From assembly GCF_004295665.1 (NCBI RefSeq), contig NZ_CP034759.1, positions 3,100,001-3,164,000 on the forward strand: DNA of 64,000 bases, in the 5' to 3' direction. The stretch is from Litorilituus sediminis (GTDB taxonomy: Bacteria; Pseudomonadota; Gammaproteobacteria; Enterobacterales; Alteromonadaceae). Under the pieces are notes generated by a model. That model was given only the letters and a program-made list of their open reading frames with translations, was not told the DNA's origin and did not search any database. How positions within the stretch are numbered: position 1 is the stretch's first letter; each line of letters starts with the position of its first letter. Both the position numbers and the translations under genes were made by a program. Positions 59,740-64,000 of this stretch are shown here, piece after piece.

Positions 59740-62649
59740 ATGGAACGATTTAAACCGTTATTATTCTGTGCTCTTTTTATTTGGCTGTATTTTCCTAGCC
59801 AAGTAGCAGCCGAAAATAATCAGCTAGATATTGAAGCTGAGTTGGCGAAAATTGCTGAGATATCTGATAAAAGCCTGGCGATTACTCAGCTTCAGCAACT
59901 GTTATCTTCAAATGAATTAGCTACAGCGCAGCGTTATACTCTACTGATTGAGCAAGGTAAACTCTTTTTTGCTCAAACGGATTATCACCGCGCGATAGCG
60001 CCTACCTTACAAGCGGCAAAGTTAGCGCAGCAAAATAATCTCGCGGAAAAACTGGCCCAGGCAAATAAACTACTTGGTATTTTTTATTACTTCTTAGGCG
60101 AGTATGCGCAGGCACTGAACTATTATCAGCTGTCGATACAGTATTATCAGAATTTAAGTGAAACGGTTGACTTAGCTGAGCAAGCATTGGCTGATAACAC
60201 CATCAGCCGAGCAAACTTACATAATAATATCGCTTTGGTGTATAGCTCTACAGGCAATAGCACATTAGCACTAGAAAGTTATCAACAAGCTGAGCCTTTA
60301 TATCAGGCTTATGGCGATGATATGGATAAGATTGATATTCGCTATAACATTGCCGCTTTGCATATTAACTTAAAGCGTTTTGATATCGCTATCAATATGC
60401 TTAAAGAAGTGATTATCAAGCGCAATGAATTGGGTGATGAGCACGGTGTGGCAACCGCGCGAGCAGATTTGGGGGTAGCTTATAAGGACTCTGGTCAGTA
60501 TGAGCTTGCCAAAGAGCATGTTATGAATGCGCTTAAGTATTTTCAACAGCGCGGTGATAAATTTAATACCGCCTCTCAGCTTCATAATATTTCAGAAGTC
60601 TTTAATGAATTGCAACAAGCTGATTTAGCCATAGATTACGCTAAACAAGCTATTGAGTTAAGTAAAGAAATTAGCCATCAAAGAGCTTATGCTGGCGCAT
60701 TGCAAAGTTTGGCTAAAGCCTACTTTTATCAAGGAGAGCTTCAGCTAGCTCTAGAAAATATCACCTTATCTACACAGGTTGCCAGTAAACTCAATTATAA
60801 GTCCTTACATACGGATAACTTGGCTTGGTCTGCTTTGATTATGGCGGCTCAACAAAACTATATTCAAGCCTCGAAAAACCTTAATGAATACGAGAATGAA
60901 AAACACAATGCCACAAACGCTATGCTGAATGAGCATTTGGCCAGATTTGAATCAGAGCAGTTATCACAGCAGGTTTTTCGTTTAGAGCAAAATAAAAAGT
61001 TGCAGCAATTACAGTTAACCAAAGCTGAGCAGCAACGTAAGTTTATTTTAATTGCTTTAGTTTTGTTGTTAGTACTTACTTTTCTTATGTATCGCAGACA
61101 CCTTGAAGCTAGAATTACTAAAGAGCTTGAGGCTAGAGTGACTCAGCGTACCTTGGAGCTAGAGGCTTTAACTAAGGAGCTGCAACAAGCGAATCAAATA
61201 AAAAGCCAGTTTTTGGCCAATATGAGTCATGAAATTCGCACTCCATTAACTGCTATTGTCGGACAAGCAGAAGCCATTATATCCGGTGATGTTGAGCCGA
61301 ATGACTTGGCACATGAAGTTGATATTATTCACGGCAATAGTTTGCATTTATTACATCTTATTAATGAAATTTTAGATTTAAGTAAAATTGAAGCAAACAA
61401 GTTAGAGCTTGAAGTTAAGCAATATAACTTACACTGCATTATTAATGATTTAGTGGACATCTTTAAAGATCAGGCCGTTAGAAAAGGACTGTTATTTACA
61501 GTTGAAGAAAACCTAGTTAAGCCATTTTACCTTAATATTGATGGTTTTAGATTAAAGCAAATCCTGATCAACTTATGTGCGAACGCAATTAAGTTTACTG
61601 AACACGGCGAAGTTAAGTTAACTTTCTCATGGCAACAAGGCCAGCTGTATGTACAGGTAATTGATACTGGTATTGGCATGAGTGCAGAGCAAATTGAACA
61701 TATATTTGAACTGTTTAGTCAGGCTGATAATAGTATAAGTCGTCGCTTTGGCGGTTCAGGGTTAGGTTTGTATTTATCAAATCAGCTGGCTGTGCTTATG
61801 TCAGGTAGTATTCGAGTAGAAAGTGAGTTAGCAGCAGGTAGTAAATTTCAATTAACATTACCATGTCAGCAAAGTGAATTTGCTGCTGAATTCACACATT
61901 ATCAAGAGGCTAAGCAAGATTCGCTTGAAGAGGAAGCTGGCTTATTTTCAGGTAAGATCATTTTGGCTGATGATCATTATGATAACCGTCGCTTAATCGC
62001 TCGATTATTATCTAGTATAGGCTTAGAGGTTATTGCAGCTAGCAATGGCATTCAGGCGGTTGAATTGGCGCTTGAGCACCAAGCCAAGTTATTACTGCTA
62101 GACATTCAAATGCCCGAAATGGATGGTATTGAGGCGCTGACAAAATTGCGAAGTCTTGGTTATCAAGGTGCTATTTATGCCCTTACAGCCAATGCAATGT
62201 CACATGAAATTGAACATTATATGTCTTTGGGTTTTGATGGCCACTTGAAAAAGCCTATTGAACGAGAGCAGTTTATCTCGGTGATCAGAAAATATTATCA
62301 ACTTGATAAGTATAGTGATGTACAACTTAGCCAGCGCTTAGCCACAGTTGAACTAGCTGATTTAGCTAATGAGTTTACGCAAAATTTATCGCAAGATAGA
62401 GCACTTTTACAGCAATGCACTGAGGCCAAAGACTATAATGCCGCAGGGCGTTTAGTGCATAAAATAGCGGGTGCAGCGCAAATGTTTGGCTATGTTGAAT
62501 TAAGTCAATTAGCGAGGGAATTAGAGCTAAAATTAAAAGGTCAGCCTGAGCGAACAGCAGCAGAGCTTGCGACTATACAAGACTTATTATCATGTTTGTT
62601 TGATGAAATAAGTGTTATTGAACATAAAGCCAAGGGTGAGTCTAGCTAA
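59740..62649 (+). CDS. TPR hybrid histidine kinase (HisKA-HATPase-REC-Hpt)
   Basis: A 969-aa sensor: signal peptide (about 1-24), periplasmic TPR repeats (about 60-400), a membrane helix at about 434-452, a coiled coil, HisKA with phospho-acceptor His497 in MSHEIRTPLT, HATPase_c (RFGGSGLGLYLS), a receiver with Asp788 in LLDIQMPEMDG, and a C-terminal Hpt with His907 in LVHKIAGAAQ. It is a full phosphorelay in one chain; the output regulator is elsewhere. I chose the ATG at 59740; a TTG at 59731 is also possible. It overlaps the next gene by 1 bp. Confidence 0.93.
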   Translation: MERFKPLLFCALFIWLYFPSQVAAENNQLDIEAELAKIAEISDKSLAITQLQQLLSSNELATAQRYTLLIEQGKLFFAQTDYHRAIAPTLQAAKLAQQNNLAEKLAQANKLLGIFYYFLGEYAQALNYYQLSIQYYQNLSETVDLAEQALADNTISRANLHNNIALVYSSTGNSTLALESYQQAEPLYQAYGDDMDKIDIRYNIAALHINLKRFDIAINMLKEVIIKRNELGDEHGVATARADLGVAYKDSGQYELAKEHVMNALKYFQQRGDKFNTASQLHNISEVFNELQQADLAIDYAKQAIELSKEISHQRAYAGALQSLAKAYFYQGELQLALENITLSTQVASKLNYKSLHTDNLAWSALIMAAQQNYIQASKNLNEYENEKHNATNAMLNEHLARFESEQLSQQVFRLEQNKKLQQLQLTKAEQQRKFILIALVLLLVLTFLMYRRHLEARITKELEARVTQRTLELEALTKELQQANQIKSQFLANMSHEIRTPLTAIVGQAEAIISGDVEPNDLAHEVDIIHGNSLHLLHLINEILDLSKIEANKLELEVKQYNLHCIINDLVDIFKDQAVRKGLLFTVEENLVKPFYLNIDGFRLKQILINLCANAIKFTEHGEVKLTFSWQQGQLYVQVIDTGIGMSAEQIEHIFELFSQADNSISRRFGGSGLGLYLSNQLAVLMSGSIRVESELAAGSKFQLTLPCQQSEFAAEFTHYQEAKQDSLEEEAGLFSGKIILADDHYDNRRLIARLLSSIGLEVIAASNGIQAVELALEHQAKLLLLDIQMPEMDGIEALTKLRSLGYQGAIYALTANAMSHEIEHYMSLGFDGHLKKPIEREQFISVIRKYYQLDKYSDVQLSQRLATVELADLANEFTQNLSQDRALLQQCTEAKDYNAAGRLVHKIAGAAQMFGYVELSQLARELELKLKGQPERTAAELATIQDLLSCLFDEISVIEHKAKGESS

Positions 62650-63545
62650 TGAAATCTTTGTCTATATCGCAGTTACTTTTAGCGCTAGCAATGGCTTATT
62701 TAGCGTATGCGATATTGAGTTTTACTCGCGAGCTGCCGGCAATTATCACTTTGGTTGATGATATAAGCCCGAAAGTAGAGAGCATTACTGAAGAAGTTGC
62801 TTTAATAAGAGAGGAAATTTCTCAAGTTCGTCAGCTTGTTGCCAAGCAGACGCCAGCGATTTTAACCCAAGTGCAAGATACCTTACCAGTTGTTGAACAA
62901 GTGCTGGCAGAAAGTCAGCGCTACTCAAGTCATATTCCACAATTATTACGTCAATTAGAAAAAATAGAGCAGCAAGTAGCTAATGTGCAAACACAATTAC
63001 CACAGATTTATCAGCTTGTTGATGATGTCGTGCTAACAACACAAGCAACTACTGCTGAAGTGGCTAAGTGGCGACCTCATTCACAAAAGTATATTGAAGA
63101 GTTGGCACATGCTCGCCAAGATATACCCCAATATTTAACGCGCGTTGAACACATAGTTGCTGATGCTAAAACCCTAGGTAAAGAAACCAGTAGTGGCTTA
63201 GTGTCAGGTTTTTTTAAAGGGGTTATCTCCTTACCTTTTGAAGTGGTTTCTGGCCTGACGGGTATTGTTGACTCTAAGTCTAAATCAGCAAAATATTTAA
63301 CCGCAACTGATGTTACCTTAATTCAAGAACATGCCGTAGCGCTGTTAGAGAGTCAGGCGCAAAGTCAAACTATTTGGCAAAACGTGGAAACAGGTAATCG
63401 TGGTCGTATTTTAAAAGGTAATTTAAAGCACCGTGATAAACAGCCCTGCCATGAATTAACCTTTATTAATCACTTTAAAGGGCAGAAAGAAACCCTTAAA
63501 GAGTTGATGTGTAAAAATGATCAAGGCTTGTGGCAGGTTATCTAA
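62649..63545 (+). CDS. Membrane-anchored coiled-coil protein of unknown function
   Basis: A 298-aa protein with one N-terminal helix (about 8-28), then long heptad-rich helices (about 35-165, EEVALIREEISQVRQL; VEQVLAESQRYSSH) and a small C-terminal domain with two cysteines (QPCHELTFINHFKGQKETLKELMC) ending WQVI, reminiscent of surface-antigen C-domains. It overlaps the kinase stop (TAATG), so translation is coupled. It may form part of the kinase's sensory complex. No family was recognised. Confidence 0.75.
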   Translation: MKSLSISQLLLALAMAYLAYAILSFTRELPAIITLVDDISPKVESITEEVALIREEISQVRQLVAKQTPAILTQVQDTLPVVEQVLAESQRYSSHIPQLLRQLEKIEQQVANVQTQLPQIYQLVDDVVLTTQATTAEVAKWRPHSQKYIEELAHARQDIPQYLTRVEHIVADAKTLGKETSSGLVSGFFKGVISLPFEVVSGLTGIVDSKSKSAKYLTATDVTLIQEHAVALLESQAQSQTIWQNVETGNRGRILKGNLKHRDKQPCHELTFINHFKGQKETLKELMCKNDQGLWQVI

Positions 63546-63651
63546 TTATTACTGATTAGCGCCTTGAGCAAACTAGCTACTGAGAAGCAAGCCAAAGCTA
63601 ATTAATTTGTGTACAATAAAGTAATAACAACATTTTACTATGGGATTTCAA

Positions 63652-64000
63652 ATGGCTAGAGAACAATTTGGCATTTGTGCTGAGCCTAATTTGCATGGCA
63701 GTTATTTATTGTTTAATGCGCTTGATGATAGAAACGCCTTTATTCGTGCAGCAGTGTCTCGTTTACCAACATTATTTGATAATTATGCCGAGCAATTTTC
63801 TGAAGCAAATTTAATTGGTGTGGTTGCTATTGGTGCTAATTATTGGGATGAATTTTACCCTCAGGCACGACCTTTGCAGTTAAGGCCTTTTCCCGCAATG
63901 GATAGTGATGATAGGGTTGCGCCATCCACAAGCTTCGATATCTATGTTGAAATACGTAGTGATCGTGCTGATGTAAACCATATTGTTAGTTCAAAAGTTT
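63652..64000 (+). CDS. Dyp-type peroxidase, YfeX-like, 3' end cut by the window edge
   Basis: A frame open to the window end (116 codons), starting MAREQFGICAEPNLHGSYLLF. The N-terminal part (VVAIGANYWDEF, APSTSFDIYVEIRSDRADVNH) resembles the YfeX branch of dye-decolorising heme peroxidases. GGGAT is 7 bases before the ATG; another in-frame ATG lies at 63640. Heme-ligand His and the catalytic GXXDG motif would lie beyond the window, so the call rests on the N-terminal third. YfeX-type enzymes act on porphyrinogens or small aromatics. Confidence 0.72.
   Translation, partial: MAREQFGICAEPNLHGSYLLFNALDDRNAFIRAAVSRLPTLFDNYAEQFSEANLIGVVAIGANYWDEFYPQARPLQLRPFPAMDSDDRVAPSTSFDIYVEIRSDRADVNHIVSSKV

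Overview
The window looks like chromosome of a marine, psychrotolerant-type gammaproteobacterium of the Alteromonadales, most likely Colwelliaceae (Colwellia/Thalassotalea-like). The reasons are the low GC content, the ribosomal and secY order, a DUF3802-like protein, GlyGly-CTERM proteins, the LpoB/YcfL/COG3014 lipoprotein trio, and an arginine succinyltransferase (AST) cluster next to pabA. Genus is inferred from gene content, not from a search.

Layout. (1) 1-4.2 kb is the right end of an integrated element: three unrecognised leftward genes (one cut by the window edge), a tyrosine integrase, and a 46-bp tRNA 3' fragment with a CAU anticodon loop that marks the right attachment site. (2) 4.2-12.4 kb encodes exported proteins: a PEP-CTERM-like-family protein without anchor, a DPP4-type S9 peptidase lipoprotein, an MbnH/MbnP 'metallo-mystery pair' (di-heme enzyme plus four-Cys copper protein), and a divergent choice-of-anchor B/Calx-beta protein with GlyGly-CTERM. 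(3) 12.5-22.7 kb is a periplasmic redox and envelope region: cytochrome c', cytochrome b561, the LpoB-YcfL-COG3014 lipoprotein operon, a NapH/NosR-type polyferredoxin, a Spy-like protein, a cupredoxin, and norCB (nitric oxide reductase) behind a near-perfect FNR/DNR box and without norQD. (4) 22.9-30.8 kb holds a chemoreceptor, an S10 peptidase, typA, a 60-aa small protein, a candidate broken 46-codon membrane gene, a YihY/BrkB protein and dtd. (5) 31.0-39.6 kb is the spc operon (rplN to secY-rpmJ) and alpha operon (rpsM-rpsK-rpsD-rpoA-rplQ). The S10 operon that usually precedes rplN is absent. (6) 39.7-43.4 kb holds prkB, a solute-binding protein, an APH-fold kinase, a YhfA-like OsmC protein and a DUF3802-like protein. 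(7) 43.6-52.8 kb, all leftward, is pabA-HDOD, then astC(argD)-astA-astD-astE-argC-argB. It mixes arginine catabolism with early arginine biosynthesis and has a candidate double ArgR operator upstream. (8) 52.9-58.5 kb holds a porin with two perfect FNR-type palindromes upstream, a TPR-GGDEF cyclase, and glnK-amtB behind a sigma-54 promoter and an NtrC site. (9) 58.5-64 kb holds a secreted cyclophilin with GlyGly-CTERM, a TPR hybrid histidine kinase (HisKA-HATPase-REC-Hpt) overlapping a membrane coiled-coil protein, and the start of a YfeX-like Dyp peroxidase cut by the right edge.

How it fits together. The copper, heme and NO genes (7.6-22.7 kb) and the FNR-type boxes point to life at variable oxygen with NO detoxification or partial denitrification. 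The ast/arg, glnK-amtB and ArgR/NtrC-like sites point to tight nitrogen control. No CRISPR array, complete tRNA, rRNA or insertion sequence was seen. Functions are assigned from motifs recognised by eye; no database search was run.
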